Source: JADJNW01 sp964517145 (GTDB lineage: Bacteria > Bacteroidota > Bacteroidia > Chitinophagales > Saprospiraceae). From it: DNA of 28,951 bases. Below, piece after piece: positions 17,401-24,134 of this stretch. Both the position numbers and the translations under genes were made by a program. Position 1 is the first letter of the stretch; every line of letters starts with the position of its first letter. Location of the stretch: NCBI GenBank assembly GCA_964517145.1, contig CAZFBN010000061.1:1-28951 (forward strand), given 5' to 3'. The notes below the pieces were generated by a model. The model did not search any database and was not told the DNA's origin. It worked only from the letters and a program-made list of their open reading frames with translations.

Positions 17401-18045
17401 CCGGTGGTGTTAGGCAGTGCGAATAATTTTGTTCGGAACATCTATGGCATTGCATTTACCGTTTCATTCAATCCGCGCGTGATCGATCCGGCTAGTATTC
17501 AAATTTCTTATCCAAAAAGCTGGTTTGGCACAGAAAACAGCGATTTTATTACTTTTCACAAAATAGATACGGCTGCGGGCTTGATTCACATTGCAGTGAC
17601 CCGCACGGATCAGCGAAATGTGACAGGCTTTGGCGCGATTGCATTCATCAGCGGCGTGATTGATGATATTGCCGGCATAGTGCCTGATAGCGAAGTGGAG
17701 GTGATGAGCGTTCATGCCATTAATTTAAATCAGGAATTGTTGCCGGTTTACACACCGAAGAAAAAATTGGTGGTCAAACAAGACCAAGAAACGGAGGTAA
17801 GTTGGCTGAATATTCGGCGCAGCTTACGCATTTTACCTAACCCAACCAGCGATTGGGTACAAATTACTACTAAATATCGGGTTCCAGTTCATTCCATCGA
17901 AGTGCTGGATGCCAATGGTAAGCCGGTGCAGCAAGCAGCATTCAATACGGATCGAATTTCTATTGAAAGCTTACCACAAGGCATTTATATATTAAGAATT
18001 AAGATAGGTGAATACATTTTAAACGAGCGAATTGTTAAGTTTTAA
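14458..18045 (+). CDS. Large T9SS-secreted modular protein with seven cysteine-framed repeats, dockerin-like and cohesin-like regions
   Basis: The 1195-residue protein starts with a signal peptide (MSKLKLFALLLSLFWLNE, cleavage near MLAQ|N). Residues 25-200 form an N-terminal beta domain (choice-of-anchor type). Seven modules of about 92-97 residues follow, beginning near residues 208, 305, 397, 489, 583, 674 and 770; each starts and ends with Cys. Modules 3 and 4 are identical over 260 bp, and modules 1 and 6 share DSFFVKFRGETLGRFA. A dockerin-like pair (GDANVNNRADHIDLLNIG and DCNGDGIVNVRD) spans about 865-945. A cohesin-like beta domain spans about 960-1085. A type A T9SS sorting domain spans about 1118-1195 (LPNPTSDWVQI, GIYILRI, ending NERIVKF). 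It is therefore cell-surface or released; ligand is unknown. Confidence 0.96.
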   Translation: MSKLKLFALLLSLFWLNETMLAQNQQCIDFEDNIEPGTYGASNGYSPGKTLFTDEDVVVRLKDFHYANGTTDFIQATISDDEIFNGDESELLHDNYIFPSNINLQFDFGALRRQVRQVCINFIDGGGVENLAVNGSDIRVLQSFVELNGQTIAPGVTARVELSDDFDFPAGTLCLTGEIDFLLIGGQELALDDVCFRTDDDSTDDDTCQIGNLRTEVLGCNNDGTFRLKLNFENQLQPSDSFFVKFRGETLGRFAVSQLPLTFNNLRNDDTPHAENIVVCLQNNEQCCAEYRFFLPACPPLGDSCALGPIRFSDLECVSDSTYRVTIHFEREHTSGLFVLRTSGGFLREFQYGQLPLRILLPIPATDVDVWMIEDAQDTTCTQTVRVPLPCRSNQNCALSNPRFFDLECIEGNRYRVTIKFDHNRPNGKFVLQSQSGYRDTFSYSQLPLRLPIPRPNDSLDVLSICDLNSPNCCTFIQLRLPCQDEEVCALSNPRFFDLECIEGNRYRVTIKFDHNRPNGKFVLQSQSGYRDTFSYSQLPLRLPIPRPNDSLDVLSICDLNSPNCCTFIQLRLPCRDTSNNNCDIQSLTAQPTRCADGKFMLKVAFRAQNTGSLGYLIFVDGQLFGPFRYSQTEQVLGPFTADGLTIYDVLVLDVDDPSCYAYTEVQPVRCNDCNISNVKAEPLGCNTNGTFNLRLNFTHQNSPSDSFFVKFRGETLGRFAISQLPLTINNLRGDDTPRQENIVVCFANNCCAEVNFLVPNCQNTAADTCRISNIVARKLPCDSIGRFYVKLKFESEHTGSGGFTVRGNGRVYGTFQYAQDSILIGPLRGDGSTVYEFVIQDNQKPNCQDFIEIDPVACEEQVWPGDANVNNRADHIDLLNIGLAYGKQGPARGASSIAWQERRALSWENTFADGTNYAHADCNGDGIVNVRDREAIARNYGLTHGAIQPVTPLPGTSLDPPIFVDLPDTTGLPAGVAFTAPVVLGSANNFVRNIYGIAFTVSFNPRVIDPASIQISYPKSWFGTENSDFITFHKIDTAAGLIHIAVTRTDQRNVTGFGAIAFISGVIDDIAGIVPDSEVEVMSVHAINLNQELLPVYTPKKKLVVKQDQETEVSWLNIRRSLRILPNPTSDWVQITTKYRVPVHSIEVLDANGKPVQQAAFNTDRISIESLPQGIYILRIKIGEYILNERIVKF
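15646..15905 (+). repeat. Copy 1 of a 260-bp perfect in-frame duplication (module 3)
   Basis: This segment is identical base for base to 15922-16181, with an offset of 276 bp (92 codons). The 16-bp linkers between copies are not conserved. Confidence 0.98.
15922..16181 (+). repeat. Copy 2 of a 260-bp perfect in-frame duplication (module 4)
   Basis: Identical to 15646-15905. Other module pairs in the same gene are clearly diverged at the base level, so this pair is recent or kept uniform by gene conversion. Confidence 0.98.
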
Positions 18046-18072
18046 TGAGTCCAAATTCCAAAAATTAAGCAG

Positions 18073-18105
18073 GTTGTTGCGTGGAAACATGCAGCAACTT
18101 TTTTT
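18073..18105 (+). terminator. Rho-independent terminator of the large T9SS gene
   Basis: An 11-bp stem (GTTGTTGCGTG with CATGCAGCAAC, two G-U pairs), a GAAA tetraloop and seven T residues begin 28 bp after the stop codon. Confidence 0.88.
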
Positions 18106-18122
18106 ATTAGGATTTTTACCAT

Positions 18123-18330
18123 GAACTTGTTTAAAATTAAAGATTTTATTTAATATATAAACTAACTGGTGTCGTTAATAAAGAATTTAATTTCGCCACG
18201 AAGACACCAAAACACTAAATCTCACAAAAGTTTTGTGTAAAATTTGTGCCTTCGTGTTTTTGTGGCAGATTGCAAAAACGGTTCATTTATTGACTGATAT
18301 TAAAATTTTTTATCAATTTTAAACAAGTTC
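18123..18330. mobile_element. Foldback/MITE-like element with 16-bp terminal inverted repeats
   Basis: GAACTTGTTTAAAATT at 18123-18138 is repeated as a perfect inverse at 18315-18330. Inside, a second inverted pair (18195-18215 with 18246-18266, 16 of 21 matching, CCACGAAGACAC type) encloses a central palindrome CACAAAAGTTTTGTG (18223-18237). The whole 208 bp is thus an imperfect palindrome without coding capacity. No clear target-site duplication is seen. The internal CCACGAAGACAC text resembles widespread bacterial intergenic repeats. It could be a non-autonomous transposable element or a structured RNA. Confidence 0.6.
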
Positions 18331-18341
18331 GATTTTTTAAA

Positions 18342-18407
18342 ACCACCTTAGCTCACTTTAGCGCCTAAAAGATGTATCATAAGGTGTCCTTAGGTGTCTT
18401 AGGTGGT
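18342..18407. repeat. Second inverted repeat, possible terminator for lptD
   Basis: ACCACCTTAG (18342-18351) pairs with CTTAGGTGGT (18398-18407), 9 of 10 bases, around a 46-bp loop that contains period-9 TTAGGTGTC-type units. On the minus strand it is followed by TTTTAAAAAA, so it could end lptD transcription, though the loop is large. Confidence 0.4.
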
Positions 18408-18490
18408 AAAAAGCACCAATTTGGCGCCGCCAAATCATCATTCCCATAAAATTAAACATAGCATTGGCTGATAATCAACTACTGGCTATT

Positions 18491-21241
18491 TTACTGAAAG
18501 GCTCGTATGGCATCAGCATTATTTCGTTCGTAAGGCAAGCGCAAAAAGTCGAAAGTGCCCGGTTTTACTTGGATGTAGAAACTGTACGTGCCACGCGTAG
18601 GCTGCCAGCTCATGCCCATTTCCCAGCAATGTAGGTCGCGCGTGAAGCCAACGGAAGGATAGCTAAAATCCTTGCGGACAAAGTCGTAGCCGAAGTTGCC
18701 CACATTGATACGCCAGTTTTTGGAGAGTTGAATGGAGCCTTGCACATTAATAGAATTGACAGAAACCTGAAACGTGTCGCGTCCAGTGCTAAGGTTTGTG
18801 TTCCAGCCCATTACAAAGTTGTGATTGATGCCAAAGTTTTCAAACAAGCTGATGAAATCCTCCTCTGGTATGGTGCGTCGTTGCTGAGGTTGCTGCCGCA
18901 AATCCTCGACCACGGCTTGTTCTTCGCCGGTAAAAAGTGCGCGCAATTTTCCCACCGTCATCACCGTATTAAAACGCATATTGGCATTGTCCAAACGCAG
19001 CAGCCGCCCTTGCTCCCGCAAAACCGTCTTATTCACTCGCACAAAACTGCCGCGCCCATTGCTTTCGACGATGTAAGGATCCATTTGTATCAAAAATCCA
19101 AAGGTGGTAATGTCTTTGAACAAACGAGTGGTACCGCTGATAGATACTTGACTCCATTTTAGGGAATCAGCAGTTAAATTATAAAAACCATTTACATATA
19201 AATTGTCAAATAACTTGATTTTACGGTCAGCGGTATCCCTTTTAGAGTGAATTTTAGCTTCAAAAATGTTGTTAATCGAATAGTTGAGCGCCATCTGTCG
19301 TCCCTGCGCAGGAGGGACGCCGTAAATGCCTTGTTCAAAAACAGAATAGCGTTGAAAATCAGCAGTATCGGGCAGTAAAATGCTGGTTTGCACAAAATTA
19401 AAATACGCGAGTCGCGGATTCAGATAATTAGGGGAGTAGCTCAAGCCAGTGCTGACCTTTGCCACATGTCTTAAACCCCGCAGAAAGCCTTTGCGAAATT
19501 GCACCGTCCCGAATAACTGCGTATTCAAACTCAAACTTGCCGAAAAAGCCCGCCAGGAGGCAAAACCCGGACGGCGGATATCCGTCACTTCGCCATAACT
19601 TAAAGTGTCATACTGCAAAGAAAAATCAGAACTATCCGCATTATAAATAATGGTAGTATCAATTTCTAGAGTGGGGTCAAACTCCTTTTCAATTTTATTA
19701 AAATACCAAATTTCTCGATAATCTACTGATGGATTGAGGTTAAAATATTTAAATAACTTGAAAGATGTGCCGCTTGTTGCGGTTTGTTGCACGCCGTATT
19801 GGGCATTGTCAAACATTTCCTGGGTGAGAAACAGCGAATCCTTGGTCTGGAAGGTATTTCTAGCTTCCGAGGTATAGCGCAGGGTGACGGTTTCGTACCA
19901 TTTTTCCTCGCCGGAACGTTCCTTGCGTTTGAAGGGATAAAGGGTTTGGGTTTGAAACTGCAAATTCGGGAAACTAAGGGTAATCGAGCTGTCCACGCGG
20001 TTTTGCGAGTGATTAAACGTAGCACTGAAACTCAAGGGTTTGTCCTGCCAGTTTTTTGTAAAACCAAAGTTGGAGTTGATTTGCTGGGTTTGCAATACGT
20101 TGGCGGCGTCGTTGTAGGTGCGCTGGCGATGGTTATTGGTTTGAAAATTGATCGTACCACCAAAATTATTACTTGGGTGTGCAGTTGCGTCTTGCTGATG
20201 CCGCCAACTCAGTGAAAAGGTACGCGAACTATTGATATTACCTTCGCCATCTTCTACAGGGAACTGCCCAATACTGGCTTGCAGATTACCATTGTACTTG
20301 TACCGTTTTCGATACTGAGAATTTGCATTAATGCCCCATCTACCTTTGACATAAATATCTCCCGTCACCGTCAAATTAAAATTTTCGCCAAGCGGAAAAT
20401 ACCAGCCAATATCGCGCAACCCAAAACCCCAGGATGGCGAATATTCATAATCGCGCGGAAACATTAAACCCGTTCGTCGCCCTTTCGATAGCGGGAAAAA
20501 CCCAAATGGCAGCCACAAAGGGGTAGGCACGCCCATGATTTCTAGGTTGGAAGGACCCACTACCGCCAATTTATCAGGAATGACTTTTTGTTTCTGGCTG
20601 CGTATGCCAAAGTGTGGGTGCTCGGCAGTACAAGTGGTAAAAATCGCGCCTTTGCTGTAAATAATATTTTGCGTTTTGCTCGTGGTATCGCCGGCAGCAG
20701 GTTCCTGGCTGATAAATTTAGATCGCGCTCCGTGAATCACCACGCCCGATTCTTCCGTAGTGACGTCGTACACAATGCCCTTTCGGGTTTTAAAATTGTA
20801 GCGCATCGAATCTGCTGTGAAATCCTGATCGCCATCGGCAAATTTCGGTAGCCCCACTTTTTTACCTGTGCTGTCGGGCAAGCCACTAGCGGTCACAATA
20901 TTGGTTTCCCAGTCAAAAACGATGTAATCCGCATTGAGTTTGATGGTGGTATAAGTCACCTCCGCTGCGCCGTAAAGATAAATTTTGCGGTTTTTAATAT
21001 CATAAATGATCGAATCACGTGCACCCGTATTGACAGGCGCTGTGAGCGAGTCATTGGAAAAATCCACTTTGTAAAAAAGAGAATCGGCAACAGGAATGGA
21101 AACAGAATCGGATAAGGTTGAATCTGCCGCTATCGCTGGTGGCATGGGGAGGGTATCTCGAACGGGATTTTGAGCTTGCAAGCTAAAATTTGCCAACAAG
21201 AGACTCCACATCAGTAATAAAAGGGTAAATTTTGCTTTCAA
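18491..21241 (-). CDS. lptD: LPS-assembly outer-membrane protein LptD (OstA)
   Basis: The 916-residue protein is the outer-membrane translocon that inserts lipopolysaccharide into the outer leaflet. A signal peptide (KAKFTLLLLMWSLLLANFSLQAQ) is followed by a short Ser/Asp-rich linker, an OstA/LptA-like beta-jelly-roll (about 75-190: SIIYDIKNRKIYLYGAAEVTY, LNADYIVFDWE, FTADSMRYNFKTRKG) and the LptD barrel (PTPLWLPFGFFPLSKGRRTGLMFPRDYEYSPSWGFGLRDIGWYF and many alternating strands to the C-terminus). The start is a TTG at 21241: no ATG lies upstream before a stop, and the next ATG (residue 11) would remove the basic n-region of the signal peptide. It is divergent from an amidase gene, a Bacteroidota arrangement. 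An LptE partner is not in the window. Confidence 0.93.
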   Translation of the reverse strand: MKAKFTLLLLMWSLLLANFSLQAQNPVRDTLPMPPAIAADSTLSDSVSIPVADSLFYKVDFSNDSLTAPVNTGARDSIIYDIKNRKIYLYGAAEVTYTTIKLNADYIVFDWETNIVTASGLPDSTGKKVGLPKFADGDQDFTADSMRYNFKTRKGIVYDVTTEESGVVIHGARSKFISQEPAAGDTTSKTQNIIYSKGAIFTTCTAEHPHFGIRSQKQKVIPDKLAVVGPSNLEIMGVPTPLWLPFGFFPLSKGRRTGLMFPRDYEYSPSWGFGLRDIGWYFPLGENFNLTVTGDIYVKGRWGINANSQYRKRYKYNGNLQASIGQFPVEDGEGNINSSRTFSLSWRHQQDATAHPSNNFGGTINFQTNNHRQRTYNDAANVLQTQQINSNFGFTKNWQDKPLSFSATFNHSQNRVDSSITLSFPNLQFQTQTLYPFKRKERSGEEKWYETVTLRYTSEARNTFQTKDSLFLTQEMFDNAQYGVQQTATSGTSFKLFKYFNLNPSVDYREIWYFNKIEKEFDPTLEIDTTIIYNADSSDFSLQYDTLSYGEVTDIRRPGFASWRAFSASLSLNTQLFGTVQFRKGFLRGLRHVAKVSTGLSYSPNYLNPRLAYFNFVQTSILLPDTADFQRYSVFEQGIYGVPPAQGRQMALNYSINNIFEAKIHSKRDTADRKIKLFDNLYVNGFYNLTADSLKWSQVSISGTTRLFKDITTFGFLIQMDPYIVESNGRGSFVRVNKTVLREQGRLLRLDNANMRFNTVMTVGKLRALFTGEEQAVVEDLRQQPQQRRTIPEEDFISLFENFGINHNFVMGWNTNLSTGRDTFQVSVNSINVQGSIQLSKNWRINVGNFGYDFVRKDFSYPSVGFTRDLHCWEMGMSWQPTRGTYSFYIQVKPGTFDFLRLPYERNNADAIRAFQ

Positions 21242-21255
21242 GTACAGAAAACTAT

Positions 21256-21263
21256 TATTTTTG
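21256..21263 (+). promoter_or_regulatory. Bacteroidota -7 element for the amidase gene
   Basis: TATTTTTG matches TAnnTTTG exactly, 100 bp upstream of the ATG at 21364 and just outside the lptD start, so the two divergent promoters overlap. Confidence 0.4.
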
Positions 21264-21363
21264 TAAAATTTGAACGACGCAGCCGATCCAATTTAAGATT
21301 TTATTTGTATGGATTTTTGGCAACTTTGCGTTTAACCCAAAAATTAAAAACAGCCGCCAAATT

Positions 21364-22767
21364 ATGCTCAATACTACCATTGCTGCTGCAATACAAACGA
21401 TCTTTTGTACCTTTTTACCGCCTGCCACCGAGCAGTTTAACATTTCCTTAGAAAATCCGCCTTTTGCCGCTGAAATGGTGCTTGATTTCCAAGTACAAAA
21501 AACGACTGCTGAACTGCCCAATGACTCGCTGATGGTACAAATGGCGAGCAAAGTTATCAAACAAAGCCAAATTGCCGAAGCAGATTATCGGATAAAAACG
21601 GTGGTGTTGGATCCAGGGCACGGCGGGCACGATCCTGGCTGCTTGGGTGCGAGTTCGCAGGAGAAACACCTGGCGCTGGGAATTGCCTTGAAAGTTCGGG
21701 ACTTGATTGCGTTACAATATCCAGATATTCAGGTGATTATGACACGCGATGCCGACTTTTTTGTGCCGCTGCACGAGCGAGCCGCTATCGCCAATCGTGC
21801 CAGTGCCGATTTATTTATTTCTATTCATTGCAATTTCATGCCAGGCAGCAGCGTCACCAAAGGTACGGAGACCTACGTGATGGGGTTGCACACTGCCGAA
21901 CACAATCTGGAAGTCGCCAAGCGCGAAAACGCTTCGATTTTGCTGGAAGAAAATTATGAACAAAATTATGATTTCGATCCTAATTCGCCGGAAGGACACA
22001 TCATGCTCAGCCTTTTCCAAAATGCGCATTTGGAGCAAAGTATTTTTTTAGCAGAACGCGTGGAAGCACAATTCAAAACTCAAGCGCGCAAGAGCCGGGG
22101 CGTGCGGCAAGCGGGTTTTTATGTGTTAAAAGCCACAACGATGCCGAGTATTTTGATCGAATCGGGTTTTTTAAGTAATCGAGATGAGGAGATTTTTCTA
22201 GGCACTGCCGATGGGCAAAATACAATTGCCACCGCTGTTTTTAATGCTTTCGCCGAGTACAAATCGGGTATGGAATATGGCACAACTCCGGCATCTATTG
22301 CCTCCAACGAAACACCCGTGCCACAAGCGCCCGTTGTGAATGTGCCGCCGCCTACCAAAACTTCTACAAACACCATTGCCAACAAGCCAAAAACAAAACT
22401 TGCCGAAAAGCCCGTCAATACAGCGCCTTCGACGATTGTAGAGGAGCCAAAAGTGGTGCCTATCAGCAATGCCAACGATTTTAACAAAGCGCCTGTGGTG
22501 CAGTTTTGTGTACAATTGGCTGCTGCCAGCCAACCCATCCAAGATGCGCAAGGCAAATGGAGTGGATTGCCCTATTCCATCGAAGCGGTGCAGGAAGGTA
22601 ATCTTTTCAAATACCAGGTGCGCGGCTATACCGATCTGGAGGCAGCGCTGCGAGCTAAAATGGACTTGAAACGCTTGGGATTTCCCGACGCTTTTCTGGT
22701 GGCGTACAAAAATGAAACGCGCATTTCAATTGATGAAGCCAAGCGCGCATTGGGCATTCAATATTAA
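21364..22767 (+). CDS. N-acetylmuramoyl-L-alanine amidase (Amidase_3) with SPOR-like C-terminus
   Basis: The 467-residue zinc enzyme cleaves the amide bond between MurNAc and the stem peptide, for daughter-cell separation and wall turnover. The Amidase_3 domain spans about 77-300: zinc ligands H86 (DPGHGGHDPG), E100 (SQEKHLAL) and H155 (ISIHCN), and catalytic E266 (ILIESGFLSN). A Bacteroidota-type insertion (about 175-240) follows the third ligand. A Thr/Pro/Lys linker (about 305-370) leads to a SPOR-like peptidoglycan-binding domain at about 378-450 (FCVQLAAASQPI, FKYQVRGYTDLEAA, FPDAFLVAY). The N-terminus is only weakly signal-peptide-like and lacks a basic n-region. It is upstream of the MCE gene on the same strand. 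Confidence 0.95.
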   Translation: MLNTTIAAAIQTIFCTFLPPATEQFNISLENPPFAAEMVLDFQVQKTTAELPNDSLMVQMASKVIKQSQIAEADYRIKTVVLDPGHGGHDPGCLGASSQEKHLALGIALKVRDLIALQYPDIQVIMTRDADFFVPLHERAAIANRASADLFISIHCNFMPGSSVTKGTETYVMGLHTAEHNLEVAKRENASILLEENYEQNYDFDPNSPEGHIMLSLFQNAHLEQSIFLAERVEAQFKTQARKSRGVRQAGFYVLKATTMPSILIESGFLSNRDEEIFLGTADGQNTIATAVFNAFAEYKSGMEYGTTPASIASNETPVPQAPVVNVPPPTKTSTNTIANKPKTKLAEKPVNTAPSTIVEEPKVVPISNANDFNKAPVVQFCVQLAAASQPIQDAQGKWSGLPYSIEAVQEGNLFKYQVRGYTDLEAALRAKMDLKRLGFPDAFLVAYKNETRISIDEAKRALGIQY

Positions 22768-23080
22768 ACCTTTGGAAATTTTGGTATAATTTGAACTTCC
22801 CACCGTAAAACTGTTTTTCTTCAAAAGGTGTTTCTACAAGGGTGATTGGAAACGCTAAGGCGTGTTCTCTTTGTAAGTCGCTGATTGTAAAGCTGTTAAA
22901 ACATTTGTAACATCTTTTGCAACTATCACAAATTCTTACATTACTTTAGCGGCTTCAAAAAGGTTGCGCTTGAAGATTGCATGGAAATGCCTTTTTATAA
23001 CTAGTTAATTATCAGCTAATTGTTTAAAATTAATAACTGATCTAAACATCCTAAACTGAACATTTCAATCCAAAACAACC
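22768..23080. other. Gap between the amidase and MCE genes
   Basis: This 313-bp stretch contains no gene. A possible promoter for the MCE gene is TTTG (22916-22919), a 22-bp spacer and TACTTTAG (22942-22949, one mismatch to TAnnTTTG). No terminator hairpin is evident after the amidase, so some read-through is possible. Confidence 0.4.
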
Positions 23081-24130
23081 ATGTCGAATGAAGTAAAAAT
23101 TGGCATTCTTGCCATTGTTGCCGTGGGGCTGTCACTGTGGGGCTACAAATTTATTATGGGAAAAAATGCGCTCTCTGCTTCCAATATTTATTACGTGGAC
23201 TACGCTACCGTGGAGGGCTTGCAAAAGGGTACTCCTGTGCGTATCAGCGGCTTTCAGGTGGGCGTCGTGTCTGATATTTATTTGAAACCAGATGATCCGA
23301 ATCGCAAGGTGACGGTAGTGCTTGACCTGGGCAAGGAGACCAAGGTACCTAAAAATACAAAAGCGACCATCGTGGTAACTTCCATCATGGGGGCTAAAGC
23401 GGTGGACTTGTTCTACGACCAGCCCTGTGCGGAGGCGGATTGCGCGCCAAGTGGTTCTTTTTTGCAAGGCGAAACCCGCGGTTTGCTGGGCTCTATGTTG
23501 AGTGAAGATCAGGCACAAAGCTATGTAAATATTGTAAAAGACGGCTTGAATGACATTCTGGATACGCTGAATCGGGAAATTTTGGATGAAAACAGCAATT
23601 CTTCCATTGCATTGACTTTGCGTGACATGCGTTACACCATGAGCAACCTGCGCTCCAGCACTTCGCAGTTGGATGTTACGTTGCAGCGCTCTTCCCGCGA
23701 CATTGAAAAGACGTTCAAAAATTTGAATGCTTTGACGACAACGTTGGAAGCCAACAACGATAAACTTAAAAATATTCTTGCCAACGCAGATAATTTTACC
23801 TCCGATTTAGCAGCGGCAGATTTGCAAAATACCATCGAATCCATTAAAGCTACAGTAGGCTCTTTGAATCAAACGCTTGGCACTACCAATACCGCTATTC
23901 AAGGGGTTAATTCGGTGATTGGTCGAGTCAATGCAGGCGAAGGTACGCTGGGTAGAATGCTGCAGGATGAAGAGCTTTACTACGAACTTAAATCCATGAG
24001 TAGCAATGTAGATTCGTTGGTAAACGATATCCAGGATCGTCCTTACCGCTACATTCCGTTTAAGGGTCGCAATCGCGTACTGCGCTATGACAAAAAAGAT
24101 GAAAAAGCAGAAGCAAGCAACAATCAGTAA
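23081..24130 (+). CDS. MCE/MlaD-family lipid-transport protein
   Basis: The 349-residue protein is a single-pass inner-membrane protein whose periplasmic MCE domain forms hexameric rings carrying phospholipids between membranes, as in Mla. The transmembrane segment is at about residues 9-26 (ILAIVAVGLSLWGYKFI). The MCE domain spans about 36-115, with VEGLQKGTPVRISGFQVGVV and ATIVVTSIMGAKAVDL as the typical strands. The rest (about 140-315) is a long helical tail rich in Asn, Ser and Leu (LRSSTSQLDVTLQRSSRDIEKTF), likely coiled coil. It follows lptD and the amidase. Matching MlaE/MlaF partners are not in the window. It converges with the next gene, 4 bp between stops. Confidence 0.95.
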   Translation: MSNEVKIGILAIVAVGLSLWGYKFIMGKNALSASNIYYVDYATVEGLQKGTPVRISGFQVGVVSDIYLKPDDPNRKVTVVLDLGKETKVPKNTKATIVVTSIMGAKAVDLFYDQPCAEADCAPSGSFLQGETRGLLGSMLSEDQAQSYVNIVKDGLNDILDTLNREILDENSNSSIALTLRDMRYTMSNLRSSTSQLDVTLQRSSRDIEKTFKNLNALTTTLEANNDKLKNILANADNFTSDLAAADLQNTIESIKATVGSLNQTLGTTNTAIQGVNSVIGRVNAGEGTLGRMLQDEELYYELKSMSSNVDSLVNDIQDRPYRYIPFKGRNRVLRYDKKDEKAEASNNQ

Positions 24131-24134
24131 AAGC

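Noticed and set aside
18046..18490. tRNA or other standard RNA gene
   Set aside because: No acceptor/T-arm consensus such as GGTTCRANYCC is present in the gap; the palindromes are longer and differently arranged.
22119..22556. 145-residue minus-strand frame opposite the amidase linker
   Set aside because: The amidase domain and SPOR-like tail continue on the plus strand; the reverse frame is a composition artefact of the repetitive linker.
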